NCBI GenBank assembly: GCA_040877935.1
Contig: JBBDNB010000039.1
Span: forward strand, 209,062-273,061
Reading direction: 5' to 3'
Length of the DNA stretch: 64,000 nt
Origin: Chitinophagales bacterium
Lineage (GTDB): Bacteria; Bacteroidota; Bacteroidia; Chitinophagales; CAIOSU01
Part shown: positions 24,547-33,579 of the stretch, piece after piece
How positions within the stretch are numbered: position 1 is the stretch's first letter
How the letters are laid out: each line of letters opens with the position of its first letter
Position numbers and translations under genes: made by a program
Notes under the pieces: generated by a model
Seen by the model: the letters and a program-made list of their open reading frames with translations, nothing else
Databases searched by the model: none
Told to the model about the DNA's origin: nothing

Positions 24547-27500
24547 TTATCCTATTTTTCTAATGACTGCAGATTCTGTATTTCTTTCTTCCAAAATAGC
24601 TTTGTAAGCTGCAGGTATCACTTTTACAAATTGATTGAGGTAGTCTTTCCAGTAAATCAATATTTGCTGTGCAATTGTACTACCGGTACGCTCGTAATGT
24701 TCTTTAATTAAGCTGTTCAGAACTCTTTTGTCTTTGGCATCCATATTGTCAAAAATTAAATCGGGGTTGCCACTTTTAGTTTCCAATTGCTTTTTATTGT
24801 CCAAAACAAAAGCCGTTCCTCCACTCATGCCCGCTCCAAAATTTCTACCGACTTCACCCAATATAACCACAGCTCCTCCTGTCATGTATTCACAGCCATG
24901 ATCGCCTACGCCCTCAACAACAGCTTGAACTCCTGAATTTCTGACAGCAAATCTTTCGCCTGCCTGGCCACGAACGAATAATTTTCCTGAAGTGGCTCCA
25001 TACAGGGCGACATTACCAATGATAATTTGTTCTTCGGGAACAAATGGTGCTTGTTTATTAGGATAGGCTACCAATGTAGCTCCGGATAATCCCTTCCCAA
25101 AATAGTCATTTCCTTCGCCTTCTAACTCCAGCAATAAGCCTTTAGCAGCAAAAGCACCAAAGCTCTGTCCGGCTGAACCTTTAAAAGAATAATGCAATAC
25201 TTCTGCTTTAATTCCTTCAGAACCGTATTTTTTAGAAATTTCATTGGAAAGCAATGTGCCAACAGCACGGTCTGTATTGAGAATGGGCAGTTCTAAATGC
25301 ACTGTTTTTTGGGATTTGAAATAGTCCATTGCAGCATCCAACATTTTCCAGTCGATTACTTCACTAATAAGATGTGCCTGTTCTTCGGTTTTAAAGCTGG
25401 TGATTCCCTTTGGAATTGACACTTGTTTTAAAACAGGGCTTAAATCCAGTTTCTTCAATTTCCAGTGCTCCACATCTTTTCTTACCTGTAGCAAGTCGGA
25501 TCGGCCTACCAATTCATTTACGGTTTTGATGCCCAAACCGGCCATAATCTCTCTGAGGTCTTCTGCCAGAAAGCGGAAGAAATTGACAACATGATCGGGG
25601 TCTCCGGTGAATAATTCACGGAGTTCGTCTTTTTGGGTAGCAACGCCTACAGGGCAAGTGTTGAGATGACATTTACGCATCATAATACAGCCCATTACAA
25701 CAAGAGCTGCTGAGGAAATTCCCCATTCTTCAGCGCCCAGCATTGTAGCTATGGCAATATCTCTTCCTGTACGCAATTGTCCGTCAGTTTGCAGAGTGAC
25801 TCTGTTGCGCAATTTATTGGTGATGAGTGTTTGGTGGGCTTCGGCCAGTCCCAGTTCCCAGGGTAAACCTGCATGTTGAATAGAACTGAGCGGTGAAGCT
25901 CCTGTTCCTCCATCATGACCGGAGATCAATATTACATCAGCTTTGGCTTTTACTACTCCGGCAGCTATAGTGCCCACTCCAGCTTCTGAAACCAGTTTCA
26001 CATTGATTCTTGCAGCACGGTTGCTATTTTTCAGGTCAAAAATCAATTGCGCCAAATCCTCTATGGAGTATATATCATGGTGTGGTGGAGGCGAAATTAA
26101 ATCCACACCTGGAGTAGAGTGTCTTACTCTGCCTATCCAATCGTTGACTTTATGGCCGGGCAACTGACCACCTTCTCCGGGTTTGGCTCCCTGGGCCATT
26201 TTAATTTGCAGCTCATTTGCATTTGCAAGGTAATTGCTGGTTACACCAAATCGCCCTGAGGCAACTTGCTTGATGGCCGATCTTTCCCAGTCTCCATTTT
26301 CCTTGCGTTTGAATCGGATTTCATCTTCGCCACCTTCACCACTGTTGCTTTTTCCGCCAATTCTGTTCATGGCAATGGCCAGGGTGGAATGCGCTTCATG
26401 AGAAATTGAACCAAAAGACATGGCACCTGTGGCAAAGCGCTTGAAAATTTCCTCAGCCGGTTCCACTTCATTTATAGGAATGGATTTTTTACTCTTTTTA
26501 ATTTCCAGTAAGCCTCTTAGTGTAAGTGTATCCTTACTTTGATCGTTGATGCTTTCAGCATATTTACGATAAAGCTCATTTTTATTTGTTTTACAAGCTT
26601 GTTGAAGATGAAATACAGTATCGGGGTTGAACAGATGTTTTTCCCCTTGTCTTTTCCACTGATAAATTCCCCCAACCGGCAGTATTTCTGTTAGGTTTTG
26701 TTCAGGGTAGGCTACTTTGTAGCGCAGCAATTGCTCTTTAGCCAAATCATCAAAATCCAAGCCTTCAATACGGCTTACAGTTCCAGTAAAACTGTAATCA
26801 ATCATCTTTTTGCTCAATCCTATGGCTTCAAATATTTGGGCACCCATATAAGATTGGAGTGTTGAAATACCCATTTTGGACATAATCTTAAAAAGCCCCT
26901 TATTTAAGGCTGAGCGGTATTTTTGTAGATAAGTTTCAATTTCGGTTTGGCCAGCATTTTTTTTGAGCAATATTTCTGTAATACTGTTATCTGCTAAATA
27001 GGGATATACGGCAGATGCCCCATACCCAATTAGAGTAGCAAAATGATGGGTTTCCCATGCATCACCAGCTTCAACAATGAGGGCGGCTTTTCCGCGCAAT
27101 TTTCTGTTTAAGAGATGGTGGTGCACAGTTGAAAGCGCCAACAAAGAAGGGATGGGCATGCGTTTATCATCCTTTAGCTTATTGCTGATTATTAAGATGT
27201 TAGTGCCTTTTTCAATTGCTTTCTCAGCTCTGACACAGAGTTGGTGAAGCGCTTGTTTGAGTTCTCCTTTTTGATAGGGCAGATTATAAGCTGCTTTAAT
27301 AGTTGCCGTTCTGAAAAATTTGTGATCAATTTCTTTTATTACCCTGAATTCTGTTTTGCTTAAAATAGGCTGATCAATATGTATTTGCCGGCAATGTGAA
27401 GGTTTTTCATGCAAAAAGTTGCGCAATTGCCCCAGTCGCATATACAGCGACATTACCAGTCTTTCCCGAATTGGGTCAATGGGTGGATTGCTGACCTGTG

Positions 27501-29082
27501 CAAAAAGCTGTTTGAAATAATGGGAAATGTGTCGGCTTTGTTTAGAAAGCGCAGCAAGCGGTATATCACTGCCCATAGAACCAATAGGCTCTTTTCCGAA
27601 TTGCATCATGGGTTCTACGATCACACGTAAATCTTCAGAAGTCATCCCCTGTATGATTTGCTCCCTGCGTAATTTTTTAGAATCTGGTTTTTGGATTTCC
27701 AGACTGACATTTTTTTGAACCAGGTCTTCCATTCTTAGCAGGCCATTGTCAAGCCATTCCTGATAGGGCTGCTGTGCACAAATTTCCTTCTTTAATTCCT
27801 CATCGCTTATAATTCTTCCTTGTTCAATGTCAGCAACGAACATTTTGCCCGGCTGTACGCGCCCTTTTTTTACTATCTTTTTTTCATCTAAAATAAGTGC
27901 TCCTGCCTCAGAGGACATCACAAGATAATCATCATCGGTGAGTGCGTAGCGCGAAGGGCGCAACCCGTTTCTATCCAAAGTAGCGCCTACAATACGCCCA
28001 TCTGTAAAGCAAATAGAAGCAGGGCCATCCCAGGGTTCCATAAATGAAGCATGGTATTCGTAAAAGGCGCGTTTGAGCGGATCCATATCTTTATCTTCTT
28101 GCCAGGCTTCAGGAATCAGCATCATCATAGCATGTGGCAATGAACGGCCTCCAAACAGAAGCATCTCAATAATACTGTCCAAATTAGAAGAGTCTGACCT
28201 GTTGTGATTGCAAATAGGAAGCATCATTTCAAATTCTTCATTTGTAAACAGTGCCGAGTTCATCAACACTTCTTTGGCACGCATCCAGTTTACATTTCCT
28301 TTAATTGTATTGATTTCTCCATTATGGGCAATAAAATCAAATGGCTGAGCCAGTTTCCATTTCGGAAAAGTATTGGTGGAAAAGCGCGAATGAATTAATG
28401 CAATAGCAGATTTTAAATGTGCATCTTCCAGATCGGGGTAGTAGGTGCGCAGTTGCCTGGTGGTTAGTTGCCCTTTATATACAATGGTTTTATATGACAT
28501 CGAAGACAAATAAAAATCATCTTCAGTATCGGGGATGCGCTCTCTTATTATATTGGTAGTAAATTTCCTTAAAACAAATACTCTTCTTTCTAAAACACCG
28601 GGTGCATAAAGATTGAATTTTAGGCGAACAAATAATTGCTCGATTACAGGTGCTGAATCTAATGCCATTTGACCGATTCCTTCTGAATTGACAGGTACTT
28701 TTCTGTAGCCCAGCAATTCAAGCCCGGATTTTTCAATGGCTTCATTTAATATTTTTCGGCAATTCTCCCTGCGTTTTTTATCCTTTGGAAAGAATATCAT
28801 TCCTACAGCATATCCTCCGAATTGGGGTAGTTTGAATCCGAGGTTTTTACACTGTATTACAAAAAACTCATGGGGAATCTGAATCAGAATTCCCGCGCCA
28901 TCACCGGTATTGATATCGTATCCGGTACCGCCTCTGTGCTCCATATTTTCGAGCATAGTCAGGGCATCATTCACGGTTTTGTGTGTTTTGTATCCTTTTA
29001 GGTTGGCTATAAATCCAATTCCACAATTGTCGTGTTCCATTTCAGGGACGTAAAGTCCTTGCTGCGATGCGTTTTTCTGCAT
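24547..29082 (-). CDS. gltB: Glutamate synthase, large subunit
   Basis: The alpha subunit (1511 residues) hydrolyses glutamine and transfers ammonia to 2-oxoglutarate. The glutaminase nucleophile is the cysteine of HDNCGIGF at residue 20; the 19 residues before it are a propeptide that should be removed. Also seen: MEHRGGTGYD, the linker, the FMN/synthase domain (GEGGEDEIRF, AQGAKPGEGGQLPG, ISGHDGGTGASP), the Fe-S cysteines in MRKCHLNTCPVGVATQ, and the C-terminal GXGXG helix (MTGGAVVILGEVGRNFGAGMSGG). First gene of gltBD, with a perfect -7 box 38 bases upstream. Confidence 0.97.
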   Translation of the reverse strand: MQKNASQQGLYVPEMEHDNCGIGFIANLKGYKTHKTVNDALTMLENMEHRGGTGYDINTGDGAGILIQIPHEFFVIQCKNLGFKLPQFGGYAVGMIFFPKDKKRRENCRKILNEAIEKSGLELLGYRKVPVNSEGIGQMALDSAPVIEQLFVRLKFNLYAPGVLERRVFVLRKFTTNIIRERIPDTEDDFYLSSMSYKTIVYKGQLTTRQLRTYYPDLEDAHLKSAIALIHSRFSTNTFPKWKLAQPFDFIAHNGEINTIKGNVNWMRAKEVLMNSALFTNEEFEMMLPICNHNRSDSSNLDSIIEMLLFGGRSLPHAMMMLIPEAWQEDKDMDPLKRAFYEYHASFMEPWDGPASICFTDGRIVGATLDRNGLRPSRYALTDDDYLVMSSEAGALILDEKKIVKKGRVQPGKMFVADIEQGRIISDEELKKEICAQQPYQEWLDNGLLRMEDLVQKNVSLEIQKPDSKKLRREQIIQGMTSEDLRVIVEPMMQFGKEPIGSMGSDIPLAALSKQSRHISHYFKQLFAQVSNPPIDPIRERLVMSLYMRLGQLRNFLHEKPSHCRQIHIDQPILSKTEFRVIKEIDHKFFRTATIKAAYNLPYQKGELKQALHQLCVRAEKAIEKGTNILIISNKLKDDKRMPIPSLLALSTVHHHLLNRKLRGKAALIVEAGDAWETHHFATLIGYGASAVYPYLADNSITEILLKKNAGQTEIETYLQKYRSALNKGLFKIMSKMGISTLQSYMGAQIFEAIGLSKKMIDYSFTGTVSRIEGLDFDDLAKEQLLRYKVAYPEQNLTEILPVGGIYQWKRQGEKHLFNPDTVFHLQQACKTNKNELYRKYAESINDQSKDTLTLRGLLEIKKSKKSIPINEVEPAEEIFKRFATGAMSFGSISHEAHSTLAIAMNRIGGKSNSGEGGEDEIRFKRKENGDWERSAIKQVASGRFGVTSNYLANANELQIKMAQGAKPGEGGQLPGHKVNDWIGRVRHSTPGVDLISPPPHHDIYSIEDLAQLIFDLKNSNRAARINVKLVSEAGVGTIAAGVVKAKADVILISGHDGGTGASPLSSIQHAGLPWELGLAEAHQTLITNKLRNRVTLQTDGQLRTGRDIAIATMLGAEEWGISSAALVVMGCIMMRKCHLNTCPVGVATQKDELRELFTGDPDHVVNFFRFLAEDLREIMAGLGIKTVNELVGRSDLLQVRKDVEHWKLKKLDLSPVLKQVSIPKGITSFKTEEQAHLISEVIDWKMLDAAMDYFKSQKTVHLELPILNTDRAVGTLLSNEISKKYGSEGIKAEVLHYSFKGSAGQSFGAFAAKGLLLELEGEGNDYFGKGLSGATLVAYPNKQAPFVPEEQIIIGNVALYGATSGKLFVRGQAGERFAVRNSGVQAVVEGVGDHGCEYMTGGAVVILGEVGRNFGAGMSGGTAFVLDNKKQLETKSGNPDLIFDNMDAKDKRVLNSLIKEHYERTGSTIAQQILIYWKDYLNQFVKVIPAAYKAILEERNTESAVIRKIG

Positions 29083-29119
29083 AGTATTCTATAATTCTAT
29101 TAAGTGATAGGGAGAATTG

Positions 29120-29127
29120 CAAAGATA
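29120..29127 (-). promoter_or_regulatory. -7 promoter box (TATCTTTG) of gltBD
   Basis: Exact TAnnTTTG on the minus strand, 38 bases before the gltB ATG. A TTTG at 29151-29154 on the same strand gives a 23-base spacer, at the wide end for a Bacteroidota -33 element. Confidence 0.6.
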
Positions 29128-29270
29128 ATAAAAAAAAAGGGCTGGAAATTCAAAGCCTTTTTCAATCAGGTTTTTAGTTTGCTTAAGCGATTAAGAATCG
29201 GGTTGATAATGAAATTTGAACAAACACAGAGTAATGTGGTACTTTGCAATTCAAACCATTAACCAATTAG

Positions 29271-30422
29271 GTGCAAAAACAATTCACACTAATAGCCAAA
29301 ACAATGGCAGGGCTGGAAAATATTCTGGCAGAAGAGCTCAGGGCTATAGGGGCGGAAAACATTGAAATTCTAAGTCGTGCAGTCAAGTTTCAGGGCGATA
29401 AGGTTTTGTTGTATTTGAGTAATCTCAAATGCGCTACTGCACTTAGGGTTTTACTTCCTGTTTTGGAATTCCCCATCAATTCGCAGGATGATTTTTATAA
29501 TTTTTTACTGCGTCAGGATTGGCAGCAATGGCTGGATGTAGATGATACTTTTGCCATAGACAGTGCTGTGAAATCCCGGCATTTTCCACATTCGCATTTT
29601 CCTGCGCTAAGGATGAAAGATGCCATTGCGGATCATTTCATGAATAAATTTGCCAAGCGCCCAAGTGTAGATTTAGAAAAACCCAATTTGCGTTTTAACC
29701 TTTTTATTTCGGGCGATAAGGTAAGTGTGAGTTTGGATAGTTCGGGTTATTCATTGCACAAGCGGGGTTTTCGTTTGCAGAAGAGCCGGGCACCTATTAA
29801 TGAAGTACTGGCAGCGGGGATTCTTAGAATTGCAGGATGGGACGGTAGTGTGCCTTTGCTTGATCCGATGTGTGGTACGGCTACTTTTTTACAGGAAGCT
29901 GCATTACTCTACACAGGAATGCCTCCGGGCTGGAAAAAAACTTATTTCGGCTTTTTCTCCTGGAAAGATTTTGATGAAAAATTATGGGAAAACGTAAGGA
30001 AAATTGCTGCTGAAAACATGCGTCCACTGCCTGATAATTTGCTCTATGGTACCGATGCCGACAAAGAACAGATTGAGATAGCCGCTGAGAATATAAAAGC
30101 CATGGGATTTGAAAAGCAAATCCAATTGAAGCAAATTAGTTTTGCAGATGTAAAAAAACCTACTGAGCAAGGCGTGATAATTATGAATCCACCATACGGA
30201 GAGCGCCTTAGACCCAAAGCTATATTGGATATGTACAAAGAAATGGGCGATAAGCTCAAACAGGATTTTGGCAATTGGGAAGCGTGGATACTCAGTTCTA
30301 ATATTGAGGCATTGAAAAATATTGGTTTGAAAACCGACAAGCGTGTTCCGCTATACAATGGCCCTTTGCTCTGTAGCTTGCGCAAATACAACCTTTACAA
30401 GGGTAGTAAAAGGGTGAAATGA
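29271..30422 (+). CDS. THUMP-domain class I SAM-dependent RNA methyltransferase
   Basis: About 383 residues, matching the RlmL N-terminal/YpsC-like family that methylates guanine N2 in 23S rRNA. Residues about 1-165 form the ferredoxin-like plus THUMP part (GLENILAEELRAIGAENIE, AIDSAVKSRHFPHSHFPALR). The methyltransferase domain follows with LLDPMCGTATFLQEA for SAM binding, YGTDADKEQIEIAAENI, and the catalytic NPPYGERL near residue 305. GTG start at 29271. Divergent from gltB. Confidence 0.92.
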   Translation: MQKQFTLIAKTMAGLENILAEELRAIGAENIEILSRAVKFQGDKVLLYLSNLKCATALRVLLPVLEFPINSQDDFYNFLLRQDWQQWLDVDDTFAIDSAVKSRHFPHSHFPALRMKDAIADHFMNKFAKRPSVDLEKPNLRFNLFISGDKVSVSLDSSGYSLHKRGFRLQKSRAPINEVLAAGILRIAGWDGSVPLLDPMCGTATFLQEAALLYTGMPPGWKKTYFGFFSWKDFDEKLWENVRKIAAENMRPLPDNLLYGTDADKEQIEIAAENIKAMGFEKQIQLKQISFADVKKPTEQGVIIMNPPYGERLRPKAILDMYKEMGDKLKQDFGNWEAWILSSNIEALKNIGLKTDKRVPLYNGPLLCSLRKYNLYKGSKRVK

Positions 30423-30484
30423 TTTTTATGGATATTTGGCAAATGAATCCTTAATTGTGAATTCATCTTCCCGCAAAATACCCC

Positions 30485-30492
30485 TACCTTTG
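30485..30492 (+). promoter_or_regulatory. -7 promoter box (TACCTTTG) of the ABC-F gene
   Basis: Exact TAnnTTTG, seven bases before the ATG at 30500, implying an almost leaderless transcript or use of a slightly later start. No well-spaced -33 TTG is seen. Confidence 0.55.
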
Positions 30493-30499
30493 CAGGCTT

Positions 30500-32458
30500 A
30501 TGATCAGTATTAGTAACATATCTGTCTCCTTTAGCGGTATTGACCTGTTTAAGCAACTTTCATTTGTGGTAAACCCACGAGATAGAATTGGCCTAATCGG
30601 CAAAAATGGAGTGGGAAAATCTACATTGCTTAAAATCATTGCCGGCACTCAAGCTGCCGACAGTGGCAGTGTGGATGTTCCTGAATCAAATTCAATAGGA
30701 TATTTGCCTCAGGAGCTGAAAATGACTTCCACTAAAAGCATTTTAGAAGAAACAAAGACCGCTTTTCAGGATGTGCTGGATATGGAGGCTGAAATTGCCA
30801 AGATTACAAGTGCCATAGAGGAACGCACCGATTATGAATCGGATGAATATGGCGATCTAATCAACCGCCTTTCAGAATTACACCACCAACTGGAACTTAA
30901 GGGCGGTTCTAAAATGGACAGTGAAATTGAGAAAATATTAAAAGGCCTGGGTTTTAAAGAGTCGGAATTTTTAAAACCAATACAGGAGTTTAGCGGTGGC
31001 TGGCAAATGCGAGTAGAACTGGCGAAATTGCTTTTAAGAACTCCTGATCTGTTGCTGCTGGATGAGCCCACCAACCATTTGGATATTGAATCTATTTTAT
31101 GGTTGGAGGAGTTTTTTATCAATTATCAGGGCGCCATTATTATGGTTTCGCACGACAGGATGTTTCTCGATAATGTTACAAACAGAACAATAGAACTGGT
31201 TTTTGGAAGTATGTACGATTTTAAAGTGCCCTATTCCAAATACATGGAATTGCGCGAGGAACGCTACGAACAGCAAATAGCCACTTATCGCAATCAGCAA
31301 AAATACATTGAACAGCAGCAAAAATTCATAGACCGTTTCCGGGCACAGGCTACCAAAGCCAAGCAAGTACAATCCAAAGTAAAGCTTTTGGAAAAAATGG
31401 ATCAGGTGAATATTGATGAACTCGATGAGCAGCAAATAGATTTCCGTTTTCCACCGGCTCCCCGTTCTGGTGATATCAGTCTGGAAGTGAAAAAGCTGGT
31501 AAAAAGCTATGGCGAAAAAAAGGTTTTCAGCGATGCAAACTTCATATTAGAGCGTGGCGATAAAGTAGCTTTTGTAGGTAAAAACGGTATGGGCAAATCC
31601 ACTATGGTTCGGCTTATCAATCAACTGGAAAAGCCTGATAGCGGAAGCATAAAAATCGGACACAATATCAAGATTGGCTATTACGCACAAGTTCAGGAAA
31701 ATGTGCTGAATGAAGAAAAATCCGTATTGGCCACAATTGAGGATGAAGCTACCGGAGATTGGTCAAATATTTCGCGAATTCGTGCACTGCTCGGTGCATT
31801 TCTATTTGATGAAAATGATGTAGAGAAAAAGGTGAAAGTCTTGAGTGGGGGTGAAAAATCCCGATTGGCACTCGCGCGTTTGCTGCTCACACCTGTTAAT
31901 ATGCTTATTCTGGATGAGCCGACCAATCACCTGGATATTTCTGCCAAGGACATGCTCAAACAAGCCGTTAATAAATTTGAAGGCACCTTGATTGTCGTTT
32001 CCCACGATAGGGATTTTTTAGATGGCCTGACAGATAAAACCTATGAATTTGTTGATGGCAGAGTAAAGGAGCATCTTGGCCCGGTTCAGGATTTCTTGAA
32101 TGCACATCAGGCGGAACATTTTCGCGCATTTGAACAAACTGACAATAAAAAGGCAGCAGGTCATAAACCCAATGCCAATAAAAATCCAAAAGCAAACAAT
32201 AACAGAAAAGAAATAGAAAGAACTATTAAGCAAATCAGCCATAAAGTTGAAAAGACTGAACTCAAGATAGAGAGTCAAGAATCCGAACTTAAAGTACTTG
32301 AGAAAAAAATGGCAGATCCTGAAGTTTATTCAGATGTAGCACGGTTAGAAGAGCTAAATACTGAATATCAGAAGAAAAAGAGCAGTTTGGAAGCATTGAT
32401 GCAGGAATGGGAATCTCTGCAAAAACAACAAGAAAAAGCCGAAGCGGAAATGCAGTAA
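30500..32458 (+). CDS. ABC-F family ATPase (ribosome-associated type)
   Basis: A soluble tandem ABC protein of 652 residues without membrane segments. First cassette: Walker A GLIGKNGVGKST, signature FSGGWQMR, Walker B LLLLDEPTNHLD. A linker rich in charged helices follows (about 245-300). Second cassette: AFVGKNGMGKST, LSGGEKSRLALARLL, LILDEPTNHLD. A coiled-coil tail runs from about 555 to the end. The family acts on stalled or antibiotic-bound ribosomes; this tail layout resembles Uup/YdiF-like members. The exact subfamily is not settled. Confidence 0.93.
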   Translation: MISISNISVSFSGIDLFKQLSFVVNPRDRIGLIGKNGVGKSTLLKIIAGTQAADSGSVDVPESNSIGYLPQELKMTSTKSILEETKTAFQDVLDMEAEIAKITSAIEERTDYESDEYGDLINRLSELHHQLELKGGSKMDSEIEKILKGLGFKESEFLKPIQEFSGGWQMRVELAKLLLRTPDLLLLDEPTNHLDIESILWLEEFFINYQGAIIMVSHDRMFLDNVTNRTIELVFGSMYDFKVPYSKYMELREERYEQQIATYRNQQKYIEQQQKFIDRFRAQATKAKQVQSKVKLLEKMDQVNIDELDEQQIDFRFPPAPRSGDISLEVKKLVKSYGEKKVFSDANFILERGDKVAFVGKNGMGKSTMVRLINQLEKPDSGSIKIGHNIKIGYYAQVQENVLNEEKSVLATIEDEATGDWSNISRIRALLGAFLFDENDVEKKVKVLSGGEKSRLALARLLLTPVNMLILDEPTNHLDISAKDMLKQAVNKFEGTLIVVSHDRDFLDGLTDKTYEFVDGRVKEHLGPVQDFLNAHQAEHFRAFEQTDNKKAAGHKPNANKNPKANNNRKEIERTIKQISHKVEKTELKIESQESELKVLEKKMADPEVYSDVARLEELNTEYQKKKSSLEALMQEWESLQKQQEKAEAEMQ

Positions 32459-32637
32459 TCATCCAATTCAGATTTTTAGTTTGATTTAATGCTTATAAAG
32501 CTGTAGTTTTCAGCACCTTTTGTAATTAATTTTTTTAATTAAATTAGGAATTTAGAAAAAAAAGCAGCAACTTAACGTTCGGTTTTTTGAATAATCAAAA
32601 AATTTAGCTGCTTAACAAGAGCACTCAAAAACTGTTT

Positions 32638-32784
32638 ATGATGCAATTTATACTCCAAAAATTGGCTGAGAAAGTGCCATATCTACTCGGGTCGGTAATT
32701 GTACTCTGTTGCTTTAGCTTAGCAGTATGGATATTTATTTACTTCCTGAGATTTGATGTGAGTTTACAAGCCTTAATCCGTTAA
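32638..32784 (+). CDS. Candidate 48-residue membrane micro-protein
   Basis: Starts with tandem ATGs at 32638 and 32641. The frame reads MMQFILQKLAEKVPYLLGSV, continues through a 20-residue hydrophobic helix (about 19-38, with two cysteines) and ends FDVSLQALIR. One amphipathic helix followed by one membrane helix is typical of small membrane proteins. No family recognised. Too short to exclude chance. Confidence 0.4.
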   Translation: MMQFILQKLAEKVPYLLGSVIVLCCFSLAVWIFIYFLRFDVSLQALIR

Positions 32785-32821
32785 ATCCGATATTTTACAT
32801 TATTGCCCTTTGCAACATTAT

Positions 32822-32870
32822 TTTGGTTTGCCCGTATGTTTTAACACTAATTAAACTTTAGCAAACCAAA
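32822..32870. repeat. Perfect 10 bp inverted repeat upstream of a micro-ORF
   Basis: TTTGGTTTGC at 32822-32831 is exactly complementary in reverse to GCAAACCAAA at 32861-32870, with 29 bases between. It ends 10 bases before the ATG at 32881. It may be an operator pair or an RNA stem controlling that frame. Confidence 0.5.
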
Positions 32871-32880
32871 CCTAACAAAC

Positions 32881-32979
32881 ATGCTTATTCAATTTATTAC
32901 ACACGAAAAGAAACTGCGTTTTTTGATTGTTATTCTATTTTTAATCCTAATGCTTCAGCTACAGCTTTTTTTCATTTAG
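32881..32979 (+). CDS. Candidate 32-residue hydrophobic peptide
   Basis: The frame starts MLIQFITHEKKLRFLIVILF, is almost wholly hydrophobic from residue 13 on, and ends QLQLFFI before TAG. Charged N-terminus plus one membrane helix resembles small membrane or type I toxin-like peptides, but no family match is claimed. It ends 9 bases before the stop of the convergent acyltransferase gene. The 10-base inverted repeat just upstream raises interest. Confidence 0.35.
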   Translation: MLIQFITHEKKLRFLIVILFLILMLQLQLFFI

Positions 32980-32987
32980 TGTAGCAC

Positions 32988-33578
32988 CTACACATACCGC
33001 TGATCTACACTGAATTTTTCGGGATGTTTTGGTGGGATATCCTTATAAAACCTGGCAATCTTACGCATGTCAGCTTCCATATCATCAGATGGGTAAACCA
33101 TTTGGTCAATTCCGCCTTCGCATTTGCCATAATCCAGATAACCTAAACCAATAGGTACTCCTGCAATTTTAGCCACATGATAAAACCCGCTTTTCCATTC
33201 GGTGCGAAGTGATCGGGTACCTTCGGGAGTTACAACAGTGATCAGTCTTTCTTTTCCCTCAAAAAGTTCTGCCATAGCTTCCGTAGTGCTGATGCGCTCA
33301 TCTCCCGGTTTTTTGGGGCTCCGGTCTATCCATATTGCACCAAAGCTTTCGAGGATTTGTTTTGATGGAAATTTGGCCAGTTCTTTTTTTACGGTAAAGC
33401 GAAATTTAATGCCCAAAATATGAAAGGCTGCAGCCATATAGACAAAATCCCAATTGCTGGTGTGTGGTGCCGCAATCATTACACATTTGTGTACACCATC
33501 GGGCAAATTTTTATTTACAGTCCACCCGTGTTTCCAGAAGAAGAAGCGAAAGATGTAGGTAAATATTGTCAGCAGCAT
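32988..33578 (-). CDS. 1-acyl-sn-glycerol-3-phosphate acyltransferase family protein
   Basis: A 196-residue PlsC-like acyltransferase. The catalytic HxxxxD is PHTSNWD with His39 and Asp44. Further blocks: FRFTVKKELAKFPSK, FGAIWIDRSP, and the substrate-binding VVTPEGTRS. A hydrophobic N-terminus suggests membrane association. The short length and PHTSNWDF motif fit a lipid/ornithine-lipid-type branch more than canonical PlsC, so the acceptor is uncertain. It starts two bases beyond the typA stop, so it is likely co-transcribed with typA. Confidence 0.88.
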   Translation of the reverse strand: MLLTIFTYIFRFFFWKHGWTVNKNLPDGVHKCVMIAAPHTSNWDFVYMAAAFHILGIKFRFTVKKELAKFPSKQILESFGAIWIDRSPKKPGDERISTTEAMAELFEGKERLITVVTPEGTRSLRTEWKSGFYHVAKIAGVPIGLGYLDYGKCEGGIDQMVYPSDDMEADMRKIARFYKDIPPKHPEKFSVDQRYV

Positions 33579-33579
33579 A

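Larger units (their letters stand above)
32459..32987. other. Region with two micro-ORFs and an inverted repeat
   Basis: These 529 bases contain no gene above 60 codons. They hold two short hydrophobic frames (32638-32784 and 32881-32979) and a perfect 10-base inverted repeat between them (32822-32870), each listed separately. The first 180 bases are AT-rich filler downstream of the ABC-F gene. Confidence 0.5.
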
